Below the pieces are notes generated by a model. It was not told the DNA's origin, made no database searches, and was given only the letters and a program-made list of their open reading frames with translations. The position numbers and the translations under genes were made by a program. From assembly GCF_016865485.1 (NCBI RefSeq), contig NZ_AP024452.1, forward strand, positions 3,866,501-3,930,500: DNA of 64,000 bases, read 5' to 3'. This DNA comes from Luteitalea sp. TBR-22 (GTDB lineage Bacteria; Acidobacteriota; Vicinamibacteria; Vicinamibacterales; Vicinamibacteraceae). Within the stretch, counting starts at the first letter, position 1; the number at the start of each line of letters is the position of its first letter. Of the stretch, positions 54,383 through 62,868 are shown piece after piece.

Positions 54383-54906
54383 ACGACACGCACGTGCATC
54401 CCGCGGCCGAGGCCGCTCCCGACGACGCCGCCCAGGCGGGGGACGCGACCGAGCTCGACGTGCTCCGCAAGGAGCGCGACGAGGCGGCCGACCGCCTGCT
54501 CCGCCTGCAGGCCGAGTTCGACAACTACCGCAAGCGCCAGGATCGCGAGCGCCGTGAACTCGGCGACCACTTCGCGTCCGAGCTCCTCGGCGAGTTCCTG
54601 CCGGTGCTCGACGACGTGGAGCGCGCGCTGGCGGCAGCCACGGCCTCCAGCGAACCCGTCCTGGCAAGCCACCGGCAGGGCCTGGAACTGATCCACAAGC
54701 AGTTCCTCGAGTTGCTGAAGCGCCGGCAGGTGGTGCCCATCGAGGCGGTCGGCGCCGACTTCGACCCGAACGTCCACCAGGCGGTCGGCCAGGAGGTCAG
54801 TGCCACGCATCGCGAGGGTGAGGTGATCGAGGATCTGCGCCGCGGGTACCGCCTCGGCGACCGCCTCCTGCGGCCGTCGATGGTGAAGGTGGCCACGCGT
54901 GGCTAA
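54379..54906 (+). CDS. grpE: Nucleotide exchange factor GrpE
   Basis: A 175-aa GrpE, the DnaK nucleotide-exchange factor. An acidic Ala/Asp-rich N-terminus is followed by the long coiled-coil helix (LDVLRKERDEAADRLLRLQAEFDNYRKRQDRE). The rest is the four-helix and beta domain: LLGEFLPVLDDVERALAAA, HRQGLELIHKQFLELLKRRQVVPIEAVGADFDPNVHQAVGQE and LRRGYRLGDRLLRPSMVKVA. ATG overlaps the hrcA stop and the gene ends inside dnaJ. dnaK, usually next in this operon, is absent from the window. Confidence 0.95.
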   Translation: MNDTHVHPAAEAAPDDAAQAGDATELDVLRKERDEAADRLLRLQAEFDNYRKRQDRERRELGDHFASELLGEFLPVLDDVERALAAATASSEPVLASHRQGLELIHKQFLELLKRRQVVPIEAVGADFDPNVHQAVGQEVSATHREGEVIEDLRRGYRLGDRLLRPSMVKVATRG

Positions 54907-56047
54907 GCGGGACTACTACGAGGTCCTCGGCGTCGAGCGCACCGCGACCGAAAAGGAGCTCAAGAGCGCCTACCGCAAGCTCGCGCTGCAGTACCACCCC
55001 GACCGCAACCCGGGCGACCACACGGCCGAGGAGAAGTTCAAGGAGGCCGCCGAGGCCTTCGCCGTGCTCGGCGACAAGGAGAAGCGGGCGGCGTACGACC
55101 GGTTCGGGCACGCCGGCGTCGGGGGCGCGGGCGGCCCGCAGTTCGACCCGAGCACCTTCGCCGACTTCGGCGACCTGTTCGGCGGACTCGGCGACGTGTT
55201 CGGGTTCGGTGACCTGTTCGGCGGCGGCGGTCGTCGTCGCGGTGGGCCGCGGCGCGGCTCCGATCTGCGTTACGACCTCGAGATCACCTTCGAGCAGGCG
55301 GCGCGCGGCCACGAGATGCAGCTGCAGATCCCGCGCGAGGAGACGTGTGAGACCTGCAAGGGATCGGGCGCGGCGGCGGGCACCTCGCCCGAGACCTGCA
55401 GCCAGTGCAGCGGCTCGGGCCAGTTGCGCTACCAGCAGGGCTTCTTCACCGTGGCGCGGCCGTGCGGCACCTGCCGCGGCACCGGCCGGGTGATCGCGTC
55501 GCCGTGCGGCACCTGCCGCGGCGCGGGTCGCGTCACCCGCGAGCGCAAGCTCACGGTGCGCATCCCGGCTGGCGTGGCCACGGGGCAGCGCATGCGCCTG
55601 AGCGGCGAGGGCGAGCACGGCACGGGCGGCGGCCCGCAGGGCGACCTGTACGTCGTGTTCCACGTGGCCGAGCACCCGTTCTTCCACCGCGAGGGCGACG
55701 ACCTGCACTGCGAGGTGCCGGTGCAGTTCACGACGCTGGCGCTCGGCGGCACCGTGCACGTGCCGACGCTCGACGGCTCGCACCCACTCGAGATCCCCGA
55801 GGGCACGCAGCCGGGCACGAGCCTGCGCGTCAGGGGCAAGGGCATGCCCAACGTCTCGGGCCGCGGCCACGGCGACCTGCACGTGATCGTCGGCGTGCAC
55901 GTGCCCAAGAAGCCGTCGCGCGAGGTGCGCGAGGCGCTCGAGGCCCTGCGCGCCGTGCTGCCCACCGACACCGGCGATGCCGCCGCGCGCGATCGCGGGC
56001 AGGAGGACAAGCCGTTCTTCGAGCGCGTCAAGGACATGTTCGGCTGA
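54899..56047 (+). CDS. dnaJ: Chaperone DnaJ
   Basis: A 382-aa class A DnaJ using a GTG start inside the grpE stop region. The J domain (KRDYYEVLGVERTATEKELKSAYRKLALQYHPDRNPGD) holds the HPD motif, and a Gly/Phe-rich segment follows (FGDLFGGLGDVFGFGDLFGGGG). Four zinc-finger repeats are complete: CETCKGSG, CSQCSGSG, CGTCRGTG and CGTCRGAG. The C-terminal client-binding barrels include RIPAGVATGQRMRLSGEGEHG and IPEGTQPGTSLRVRGKGMPN. It hands unfolded clients to DnaK. prmA follows after 3 nt. Confidence 0.96.
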   Translation: MAKRDYYEVLGVERTATEKELKSAYRKLALQYHPDRNPGDHTAEEKFKEAAEAFAVLGDKEKRAAYDRFGHAGVGGAGGPQFDPSTFADFGDLFGGLGDVFGFGDLFGGGGRRRGGPRRGSDLRYDLEITFEQAARGHEMQLQIPREETCETCKGSGAAAGTSPETCSQCSGSGQLRYQQGFFTVARPCGTCRGTGRVIASPCGTCRGAGRVTRERKLTVRIPAGVATGQRMRLSGEGEHGTGGGPQGDLYVVFHVAEHPFFHREGDDLHCEVPVQFTTLALGGTVHVPTLDGSHPLEIPEGTQPGTSLRVRGKGMPNVSGRGHGDLHVIVGVHVPKKPSREVREALEALRAVLPTDTGDAAARDRGQEDKPFFERVKDMFG

Positions 56048-56050
56048 GTC

Positions 56051-56920
56051 ATGTCCACCAGAACCTGGCCGGTGCTCCGGCTCGCATTCGCCGCCCCGCT
56101 CGACGAGGCGCGGCAGCAGCAGTTGTGGCTCGACGTCGACGACTGCGGCGCCTCGGCGCTCGACGAGGACGGTGACGTGGTGTCGCTGCACTTCACTGCG
56201 GCAGCGGATCGCGACGCGGCGCTCGACCTGCTCGCCACCCGTGGGTGGCTGGCGCAGGCCGCCATCACCACCGAGGACGTGCCCGACGAGGGCTGGGCTG
56301 CCCGCTCGCAGGCCAACCTGCCCGCCGTGCGCGTCGGCCGCGTCGTCGTGGCGCCGCCGTGGGACCTGCCGTCGCCTGACGCCCTCGGCGACGCCCTGCT
56401 GATCGAGATCGAGCCATCCACCGGCTTCGGCACGGGGCATCACCAGTCGACGCGGCTGTGCCTGCGCGCCCTGCAGGCGCTCGACCTGGCCGGCCGGCGC
56501 GTGCTCGACGTCGGCACCGGCTCGGGCGTGCTGGCCGTGGCCGCATGGAAGCTGGGCGCGGCCGAGGCGGTCGGCGTCGACAACGATCCCGACGCGGTCG
56601 AGGCTGCCGAGGACACCCTGCGTCGCAACGCCGTGCCGGCGGGCGCCGTGCGAGTCGAGGTGCGCGGGCTCGACGACCCTGCCCTGCTGCCAGCCGACGT
56701 CGTGTGCGCCAACCTCACCGGCACCCTCCTGCGCCAGCAGGGAGCGCGCGTGCAGCGCCTGGTGGCGCCCGGCGGCCGCGCCGTGCTGAGCGGCTTCACC
56801 GAGGACGAGGCCCGCTGGGTGCGCGAGGCCTTCGACGACTGCGACGTCGAGGCCACCCACGAAGAAGAGTTCTGGATCGCTTACGTCATGCGCCGCCGCA
56901 GCGCCGCGTCCCAGGCGTAG
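56051..56920 (+). CDS. prmA: Ribosomal protein L11 methyltransferase
   Basis: A 289-aa PrmA that trimethylates ribosomal protein L11. The N-terminal substrate-recognition domain is shortened but recognisable. The SAM domain carries EIEPSTGFGTGHHQSTRLCLRAL, VLDVGTGSGVLAVAAWKLGAAEAVGVDNDPDAVEAAEDTLRRNAV and the NLTG catalytic-type motif (VVCANLTGTLL; NI[LT]A is usual). It ends with ATHEEEFWIAYVM. prmA next to dnaJ is a common arrangement. Its last 40 nt overlap rsmE on the opposite strand. Confidence 0.9.
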   Translation: MSTRTWPVLRLAFAAPLDEARQQQLWLDVDDCGASALDEDGDVVSLHFTAAADRDAALDLLATRGWLAQAAITTEDVPDEGWAARSQANLPAVRVGRVVVAPPWDLPSPDALGDALLIEIEPSTGFGTGHHQSTRLCLRALQALDLAGRRVLDVGTGSGVLAVAAWKLGAAEAVGVDNDPDAVEAAEDTLRRNAVPAGAVRVEVRGLDDPALLPADVVCANLTGTLLRQQGARVQRLVAPGGRAVLSGFTEDEARWVREAFDDCDVEATHEEEFWIAYVMRRRSAASQA

Positions 56921-57630
56921 CGGATCACCGAGAGCGCCGCCAGCGCCACGTGCTCGGCCCGCAGCGTCACCGGCATCATCGTCCAGGGACGCCATCCCGC
57001 CGCACGGGCGGCGTCGACTTCCTCGTTCGTCCACCCGCCCTCGGGCCCGATCGCCAGCGCCGTTGCCTGCGGCGGGCTCGGCACCTCGCCGCCGTGGTCG
57101 CCCGACACGGCGGGCTCGGCGAGCCAGAGCCTCGTGGGCACGTTCGTCAGCGCCGTGCCGACCGCGTCGGCCAGCTCGCACGGCGCCGCGATCGTCGGCA
57201 GCACGGCGCGGCCGCACTGCTTGGCCGCGGCGACGGCGACCCGCTGCCAGCGCTCGTGGGCGGCAACGGCGGCCCGTGCCGGGACGTTGGTGCGCGCGCT
57301 CACGACCGGCAGGATCGCCGTGGCCCCGAGCACCGTCGCGTCGCGGACGACCGCGTCCATGGCGTCGCCCTTGAGCAGCGCCTGCACGATGACGATCGGG
57401 GCGGGCGGCTCCGGGGCGGCCGCGCGGGCCCCCTGCACGGCGAGCACGCTTCCCCCGGGTGCGACGCGCTCGACGCGCGCCGCATGCAGGGCGCCGCGGC
57501 CGTCGAACACCTCCACCGCGTCGCCCTCGCGCAACCGCAGCACGCGCGCGAGGTGCAGGCTCTCGCCGGGTGGCAGCACCACCGTCGGTGCGTCGTGGGT
57601 CAGGTCCGGCGCGAAGAAGCGATGAGGCAC
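56881..57630 (-). CDS. rsmE: 16S rRNA m3U1498 methyltransferase RsmE
   Basis: A 249-aa SPOUT-class RsmE. The N-terminal PUA-like domain (GTG start, MPHRFFAPDLTHDAPTVVLPPGESLHLARVLRLREGDAVEVFDGRG) precedes the knotted domain with IVIVQALLKGDAMDAVVRDATVLGATAILPVVSART, RWQRVAVAAAKQCGRAVLPTI and ALAIGPEGGWTNEEVDAARAAGW, then LTLRAEHVALAAL (here VTLRAEHVALAAL). These hold the SAM-binding knot. Unlike most genomes, where it follows prmA, it converges on prmA with a 40-nt overlap. Confidence 0.92.
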   Translation of the reverse strand: MPHRFFAPDLTHDAPTVVLPPGESLHLARVLRLREGDAVEVFDGRGALHAARVERVAPGGSVLAVQGARAAAPEPPAPIVIVQALLKGDAMDAVVRDATVLGATAILPVVSARTNVPARAAVAAHERWQRVAVAAAKQCGRAVLPTIAAPCELADAVGTALTNVPTRLWLAEPAVSGDHGGEVPSPPQATALAIGPEGGWTNEEVDAARAAGWRPWTMMPVTLRAEHVALAALSVIRYAWDAALRRRMT

Positions 57631-57695
57631 GGCGTCGTGAAAGGCTGAGGGCCCCCGTCCGCCGAAGCGGCGACGCCGAGAGCCGGGAGGACTTG

Positions 57696-57721
57696 CCCGC
57701 CGAAGCCTTGGCGAAGGCGGG
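57696..57721. repeat. Inverted repeat upstream of the kinase gene
   Basis: CCCGCC and GGCGGG flank GAAGCCTTGGCGAA, forming a short palindromic element that ends one base before the TATACT of the next gene. It resembles dispersed REP-type elements; only one copy is evident here. Confidence 0.5.
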
Positions 57722-57727
57722 TATACT
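57722..57727 (+). promoter_or_regulatory. -10 (TATACT), Ser/Thr kinase gene
   Basis: TATACT lies 11 nt before the ATG at 57739, giving a leader of about 5 nt without a ribosome-binding site. Confidence 0.45.
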
Positions 57728-57738
57728 CAGGCCCCGGC

Positions 57739-58734
57739 ATGCTCTTCAAGGGCCAGACCCTCGGCAAGTATCGCATCCTGTCACCACTGGGAAGCGGCGG
57801 GTTTGGCACCGTCTACCTCGCGCGCGACACCTGGCTGGACAAGCAGGTGGCCATCAAGGTGCCCCACCGGCAGGGCCTCGACTTCTCCGAGCTGCTCCGC
57901 GAGCCGCGCCTGCTGGCCAGCGTCAACCACCCCAACATCGTCGCGATCACGACGGCCGACAAGCAGGACGACGTCTTCTTCATCGTGATGGAGTACGTCG
58001 CCGGCGAGACGCTGGAGAGCGTACTGGAGCGTGAAGGTGCGCTCGACCTGCCGCGGGCGCTCGACTACACCGTGCAGATCGGCAATGCCGTCGACCACGC
58101 GCACAAGCAGGGCGTGATCCATCGCGACCTGCGGCCGGCCAACGTGCTGGTCTCCGAGAACGGGATGCTCAAGGTGGCCGACTTCGGCACCTCGCGCTTT
58201 CTGGAGATCGCCGCGCACGGCACGACGGTGATCGGCAGCCCGGCGTTCATGGCGCCCGAGCAGTTCCAGGGCAAGGCCGTGTTCGCGTCGGACCTGTACT
58301 CGGTGGGCATCACGATGTACCAGATGCTCACCGGCGAGTTGCCGTACGACCCGCCGCCGCCCTCGGCGCTGCACAAGCTGCTCACCGGTGAACTGGTGAC
58401 GCCGCCGCGATCGCGCAATCCCGCGATCCCGCGCCGCCTGAACGACATCATCATGAAGTGCCTGGCGCCGCAGGTGGCCGACCGGTACACGCGTGCCGCG
58501 GACCTGCTCGACGACCTGCTCGCCGCCAAGCCGGTCATCCTGGGCACGCCGGGACCGCGCGCCATCGCCGACCTCGGCCTCGACGACGCGGGGCGACCGG
58601 CGCGGACGGCCGCCCCTCCCCTGCCACGTGCGGTGAAGTACCAGGACCGCGAAGCCGCCCGTAACTGCTGGCACTGCCGGCGGCCGCTGCACAACCTCGC
58701 GACCCGGTGCCCCTTCTGCGGGGAACAGCAGTAA
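57739..58734 (+). CDS. Ser/Thr protein kinase with C-terminal zinc ribbon
   Basis: A 331-aa Hanks-type kinase. Kinase motifs are LGSGGFGTVYLARD (glycine loop), VAIKVP (ATP Lys), EYVAGETLESVL, VIHRDLRPANVLV (HRD with Arg replacing the usual Lys), KVADFGTSRF (DFG), and GSPAFMAPEQF with SDLYSVGITMYQMLTGELPYD. The catalytic residues are otherwise intact, so it is probably active. The C-terminus adds CWHCRRPLHNLATRCPFCG, a four-Cys zinc ribbon, in place of the transmembrane and sensor domains normal in such kinases. It is therefore a soluble kinase; its target is unknown. Its stop codon lies in the arm of an AT-rich inverted repeat. Confidence 0.9.
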   Translation: MLFKGQTLGKYRILSPLGSGGFGTVYLARDTWLDKQVAIKVPHRQGLDFSELLREPRLLASVNHPNIVAITTADKQDDVFFIVMEYVAGETLESVLEREGALDLPRALDYTVQIGNAVDHAHKQGVIHRDLRPANVLVSENGMLKVADFGTSRFLEIAAHGTTVIGSPAFMAPEQFQGKAVFASDLYSVGITMYQMLTGELPYDPPPPSALHKLLTGELVTPPRSRNPAIPRRLNDIIMKCLAPQVADRYTRAADLLDDLLAAKPVILGTPGPRAIADLGLDDAGRPARTAAPPLPRAVKYQDREAARNCWHCRRPLHNLATRCPFCGEQQ

Positions 58735-58849
58735 TTTGAAATTGGAAAATTTGAAATTCACGTGGGGCGCGGCTTCGCCGTCGCCCCTCGCGACGCCACG
58801 CGCGGCACGGCCGACAGGCCGGCCGCCGATCAATTTCAAATTTCAAATT
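58733..58849. repeat. AT-rich inverted repeat between convergent stops
   Basis: A left arm of AATTTGAAATT copies (58733-58758) and a right arm of AATTTCAAATTTCAAATT (58832-58849) enclose about 75 nt of GC-rich sequence with its own hairpin (GGGGCG/CGCCCC). The arms contribute the TAA stop codons of both flanking genes. It may act as a bidirectional terminator or be a miniature mobile-type element. Confidence 0.65.
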
Positions 58850-59900
58850 AACGGGGCACCTCGGACAGCTTCACCACGGCCCCGCCGCGCGCCTTGCTGA
58901 TGTCGGCCGCCTCCATGAACGCCAGTGTCTCCACCGTTTCCTCCGGCGAGACGGGCGGCTTGCCCGTGCGGAAGAACTCCATGACGCGCACCAGCAGGCC
59001 GTAGTAGCCGGCCCGCCGCTTCGTGCCGTCGGGCAGGGGCATCTCGGAGGTGCCGGTCACCACGTCCTTCTCGCCGAACACGGTGTGGCCGTACGTGCCG
59101 TACTTGCCGCCGCGCACGCCGCGCACGGTGCCGACACGTCCGTCGGCCCAGGTGCCGGTCACGACGTCGGCGGTCGCGGTGCTCGTGCGGCTCACCGACA
59201 CGCAGCCCGGCCCCATCAGCTGGTAGAGGGTCTCCACCGCGTGCACCCCGTACCAGAACAGGTCGGGGTGGTGCGGCTCGAGCGTCGCCGGCCCCCAGGT
59301 CGAGGCGCCCAGGACGGCGCCGACCCGCGCGGTGTCCTGCAGCATCAGCACGTCCTCGACGTACCGACGCGAGGAGGCGCTGAACACCGGCACGTTCCCG
59401 GCCTTCGCGAGGCGCACGATCTCGGCCGCGTCCTTCGTGCTCGCCGCCATCGGCTTGTCGATGAACAGCGGCTTGCGGGCGGCAATCACCGGGCGGGCCT
59501 GCGCCAGGTGCGGCCGCGCGTCCACGCTCTCGACCATCACCACGTCGACCTTCGGGAGCAACGCCTCGATCGACCCGACGATCTCCACCTTCCACTTGTC
59601 GCGCAGGTCGGCGGTGAACTTGTCGACGCGCGTGGCGCTCGCCTCGACGTCGGGGCTGCCGCCCTTGAACGCCGCCACGACCCGTGCGCCAGGGATGTGG
59701 TCGGGGTTGGCCGGGTCGTTGAGGATCGAGGTGAACGCCGTCACATGCGACGTGTCGAGGCCGATCATGCCGACGCGAAGCGGCGTGCCGGTGGCGACCT
59801 GCGTCGCACCGGCGGCCGACAGACTGGTGCGCCAGACGGGGGTGGTGGCCGCGGCGGCGCCCGCGAGGAGCCCGCCAATCAATTCACGTCGTGTCTGCAT
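58848..59900 (-). CDS. Tat-exported Gfo/Idh/MocA oxidoreductase 1
   Basis: A 350-aa NAD(P)-dependent oxidoreductase-like protein. The twin-arginine-type signal ([18 protein letters not shown]) is followed by a Rossmann fold starting [16 protein letters not shown], a variant of the GxGxxG loop. The EKP-like motif is IDKPMAAS, and a Gfo/Idh/MocA C-terminal domain has [21 protein letters not shown]. The nucleotide loop is degenerate, so cofactor use is uncertain. It is the third gene in a minus-strand run with two further family members; the heptamer arrays at 59913-60024 separate it from the second. Confidence 0.82.
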   Translation of the reverse strand: MQTRRELIGGLLAGAAAATTPVWRTSLSAAGATQVATGTPLRVGMIGLDTSHVTAFTSILNDPANPDHIPGARVVAAFKGGSPDVEASATRVDKFTADLRDKWKVEIVGSIEALLPKVDVVMVESVDARPHLAQARPVIAARKPLFIDKPMAASTKDAAEIVRLAKAGNVPVFSASSRRYVEDVLMLQDTARVGAVLGASTWGPATLEPHHPDLFWYGVHAVETLYQLMGPGCVSVSRTSTATADVVTGTWADGRVGTVRGVRGGKYGTYGHTVFGEKDVVTGTSEMPLPDGTKRRAGYYGLLVRVMEFFRTGKPPVSPEETVETLAFMEAADISKARGGAVVKLSEVPR

Positions 59901-59912
59901 CGAGAAAGCTCA

Positions 59913-59961
<49 letters not shown>

Positions 59962-59996
59962 TGGGGCCAGGGTCAGGTCCAGAGGGCGCGCGGTCC

Positions 59997-60024
59997 GGTG
60001 CCCGGTGCCCGGAACCCGGTGCCC
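59997..60024. repeat. Heptanucleotide array, GGTGCCC type
   Basis: Four in-register units (GGTGCCC x2, GGAACCC, GGTGCCC) end 3 nt from the stop codon of oxidoreductase 2. The unit is the one seen at 48597 and, as its complement, in the 20269 array. Confidence 0.85.
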
Positions 60025-60026
60025 GC

Positions 60027-61418
60027 CTAGGTGAAGATGTACGGATACCGCTGCGGGCGCGACAGCCACCCGTTCGCTTCGTCGTCGTCGTGGAAACGCT
60101 CGCGCCGGGGATCCCACTTCAGCGTGCGGCCGGCGCGCATGGCCATGTGGTGCAGCAGGCAGGCAGTGCAGGAGCGGTGCCCCACCTCGACCGGGGCGAT
60201 CGGTTGCTGCCGCGTCCGGATGGCCTCCAGCCAGTTGCCGTGCTGGTCACGGCTGTCGATCAGGTGGACCTCGTCGGGGCCGATCACCGAGGTCAGGATC
60301 TTCCTGTCGCTCGCATCGAGCGCCTTGGGATTGCCGCGCCACGCGTCCGGTGCCGTGCCGCTCAGGCCGCCGCCGACACGATTGACGAAAATCCAGCCGT
60401 CGGTCCCGATGAACTTGACGCCATTGGTGATCGAGTCGCTCACCGACATCTGCACGCCGTTGGCGTACCGCGCCTCGGTGCGGAAGGGACCATGCACATC
60501 CCACACGCCGGACTTCGGGAACTCCGCCTTGCCCCAGATCTCGACGGGGCCGGTGTACTCGGCGTCCATGCCCCAGTGCGCCGTGTCGATGTGATGCGCG
60601 CCCCAGCCGGTGATCATCCCGGCGCCGAACTGCTCGCACCGGAGCCAGCCCGGACGTTCGTAGCCGACCTGCGGGTGCACGCGCTTCTCGACGTACGGCA
60701 CGTCGGGCGTCGAGCCGAGCCACATGTCGTAGTTGAAGTGCGCGGGCGGCGGCGTCGCCGGTTCGTCCTGGCCGGCCGGGTCGGCCGCCAGCCCCACTTC
60801 GACGCGCGTCAACCTGCCGATGCGTCCGTTGCGCACGAGTTCGCACGCGTAGCGATGCTGCGGCAGCGAGCGGTTCTGGCTGCCGAGCTGCAGGATCCGA
60901 CCGGTCCGCTGCACGGCGTACGAGAGCGCCCGCCCCTCGGCGATCGTCAGCGAGGCCGGCTTCTGCAGGTACACGTCCTTGCCGGCCTCGACCGCGGCGA
61001 TCGCCAGCGGCGCGTGCCAGTGGTCCGGCGTGCTGATCAGCACCGCGTCGATGTCCTTGTTCAGGAGCAGCTCGCGGTAGTCGTCGTACATCCTCACGCC
61101 GTCGTACGACGAGCCCGACTGCTTCGCGTAGAAGTCGTTCACGAAGCGCTTGCCGTCCTCGAGGCGACGCCGGTCGAGGTCGCACACGGCCATGATCCGG
61201 GCCGAGTCGAAGGCCAGCGTGTCGGGCATGTCGTGGTCGCGCGAGATGCGCCCCACGCCGATCGCGGCGACGTTGATCCGGTTGCTCGGCGAGGTCTTGC
61301 CGAACACCGTGGAGGGAACCAAAGCGGGCGCGACGACGCCGAGGAGGGGCGACGCCGCCGCGCCCATCCCGGCTGACGCCAGGAAAGAGCGACGGGTGAC
61401 GGAACCGTTGCGCGACAT
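60027..61418 (-). CDS. Tat-exported Gfo/Idh/MocA oxidoreductase 2
   Basis: A 463-aa oxidoreductase with a clear twin-arginine signal (VTRRSFLASAGMGAAASPLL). The Rossmann domain starts INVAAIGVGRISRDHDMPDTLAF; the central catalytic-type segment is VLISTPDHWHAPLAIAAVEAGKDVYLQKPASLTIAEGRAL (the EKP motif read as QKP). GMITGWGAHHIDTAHWGM carries the His pair of the family. Such proteins act in the periplasm or cytosol on sugars, for example glycosidic oxidation-elimination. RBS GGAAGG precedes ATG 61418. It is 20 nt after oxidoreductase 3. Confidence 0.87.
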   Translation of the reverse strand: MSRNGSVTRRSFLASAGMGAAASPLLGVVAPALVPSTVFGKTSPSNRINVAAIGVGRISRDHDMPDTLAFDSARIMAVCDLDRRRLEDGKRFVNDFYAKQSGSSYDGVRMYDDYRELLLNKDIDAVLISTPDHWHAPLAIAAVEAGKDVYLQKPASLTIAEGRALSYAVQRTGRILQLGSQNRSLPQHRYACELVRNGRIGRLTRVEVGLAADPAGQDEPATPPPAHFNYDMWLGSTPDVPYVEKRVHPQVGYERPGWLRCEQFGAGMITGWGAHHIDTAHWGMDAEYTGPVEIWGKAEFPKSGVWDVHGPFRTEARYANGVQMSVSDSITNGVKFIGTDGWIFVNRVGGGLSGTAPDAWRGNPKALDASDRKILTSVIGPDEVHLIDSRDQHGNWLEAIRTRQQPIAPVEVGHRSCTACLLHHMAMRAGRTLKWDPRRERFHDDDEANGWLSRPQRYPYIFT

Positions 61419-61438
61419 GCGACCTTCCGTGAACGGGA

Positions 61439-62596
61439 CTACTTGCCGAGCACCGGGCTGGTGGCCCGTGCCTGCGCCTCGAGCACCAGCTGCGCCGCAA
61501 GGAACGCGTGGGCCTGCGGCATGGCCGTCTCGGTCCGGTTGACGATGTCGTCGAGGAGGCGCGCGCCATACGGCAAGGGCGTGTCTCTGGCCTCGATGTA
61601 GCGCGTCTCCTTCTGGTCGACGAGGAACAGGTGGCTGCCACCCGGCCGCCCGGCGAGGTCGACGTTCGGGCGGACCTCGATGTAGCCGTCGGTGCCCATC
61701 ACCGTGAGGCGCGAGTCGCCGAACGACTCCACGCCGCCCGGCGTGAACCAGTCGACCCGGAAATAGCCAGACCCGGCATCGCTGCGCAGCATGGCGTCGC
61801 CGAAGTCCTGGAAGCGCGGGCGGTCGGGATGGTGCAGGTTGCCCACCTGCGCGGCGACCACCTCGGCGCGCTTCGCGCGCGTGAATGCCAGGAAATAGTC
61901 GGTCTGGTGCGTGCCGAGATCGGTGATCACGCCACCGAACTGCTCGGGATTCCAGAACCACTCGGGGCGGTTGGCGCCGAGCCGGTGCGGCCCGAGCCCC
62001 ATCGTGTGGAGGACCGTGCCGATCGCCCCCGCGTGCACGAGTTCGACGGCCCGCTGGGTGGCGGGGCTCTCGAGCCGGCCGCCGTAGAGGATCGAGTAGA
62101 TCCGCTTCGTCTCGGCCTGCACCCGCCGCACCTCGGCCAGTTGCGCCAGCGTCGTCACGCCGGGCTTGTCGACCATGAAGTCCTTGCCGGCCTTCATCAC
62201 CCGGATGCCGAGGGGCGCGCGCTCGTTCGGGATGGCCGCGCTGACGACGAGCTGGATGCGTCGGTCGTCGAGAATCTCCTGCTCGCTGCGTGCCACGGTG
62301 GCCTGCGGGAACCGCTTGGTGAACGCCGCCAGCAGGTCGGGCTCCCTGGCGTACACGGCGACCAGTTCGCCCCCGTGCTTCAGGACCGTCTCGACCTGGC
62401 TGTACACGTGCCCGTGATTCAGGCCGATGGCGGCGAACCGGACGGGCGGGCGGGCTCCCGAGGAGGGCTGCGGCGCGGCCAGCGTCTCGCTGCGAAGGCG
62501 GCGGCCGCCCCGCGCCGGTTCGAAGGCGCCGGCGGGCAGCATGGCCATCGCCGCTCCGGAGGTGGACAGGGTATTGATGAAGGTGCGTCGGTTCAC
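61439..62596 (-). CDS. Tat-exported Gfo/Idh/MocA oxidoreductase 3
   Basis: A 385-aa family member. The GTG start with GAGGAG upstream begins MNRRTFINTLSTSGAAMAMLP, a twin-arginine-type signal. The fold starts VRFAAIGLNHGHVYSQVETVL. The second motif is IRVMKAGKDFMVDKPGVTTLAQL (DKP replaces EKP), and the C-terminal domain has GGVITDLGTHQTDYFLAFTRA. As in oxidoreductase 1, the glycine loop is altered, so it may use its cofactor differently or act as a binding protein. It is the first gene of the run and likely shares substrates with the other two. Confidence 0.83.
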   Translation of the reverse strand: MNRRTFINTLSTSGAAMAMLPAGAFEPARGGRRLRSETLAAPQPSSGARPPVRFAAIGLNHGHVYSQVETVLKHGGELVAVYAREPDLLAAFTKRFPQATVARSEQEILDDRRIQLVVSAAIPNERAPLGIRVMKAGKDFMVDKPGVTTLAQLAEVRRVQAETKRIYSILYGGRLESPATQRAVELVHAGAIGTVLHTMGLGPHRLGANRPEWFWNPEQFGGVITDLGTHQTDYFLAFTRAKRAEVVAAQVGNLHHPDRPRFQDFGDAMLRSDAGSGYFRVDWFTPGGVESFGDSRLTVMGTDGYIEVRPNVDLAGRPGGSHLFLVDQKETRYIEARDTPLPYGARLLDDIVNRTETAMPQAHAFLAAQLVLEAQARATSPVLGK

Positions 62597-62691
62597 GGAC
62601 TCCTCGGGCCTCCTGGCGCGTCGGCCGGCCGCGGGCCGGCCCGACAGGCTGTCGTGTGCCGCCTAGCCTATGCGATCTCGCCTCGCCTGAT

Positions 62692-62711
62692 CACGGGCAA
62701 CGGAGCCCGTG
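62692..62711. other. Short hairpin upstream of pilT
   Basis: CACGGGC/GCCCGTG with a 6-nt loop lies in the 272-nt divergent spacer between oxidoreductase 3 and pilT. The rest of 62597-62840 holds a GC-rich GCCGGCC palindrome and no credible gene. Confidence 0.35.
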
Positions 62712-62840
62712 GTGGCCCGGTCGGCACCCGTCGTCGAGAGGCGCCGATCGGCACGTCGTGAGACAAACGCGCCGCTGCGGGAAGGCCGGCGGGCACGGGC
62801 GGGCCGAGGCGCCGGCCATCGCCGTTCATGCGCGCTGCCC

Positions 62841-62858
62841 CCCTGCCGATTGGCAGGG
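62841..62858 (+). promoter_or_regulatory. Hairpin covering the pilT Shine-Dalgarno
   Basis: CCCTGCC/GGCAGGG with a GATT loop has its right arm merging into GGGAGGG, the ribosome-binding site of pilT. Folding of the leader would partly mask it. Confidence 0.55.
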
Positions 62859-62868
62859 AGGGCCAGTC

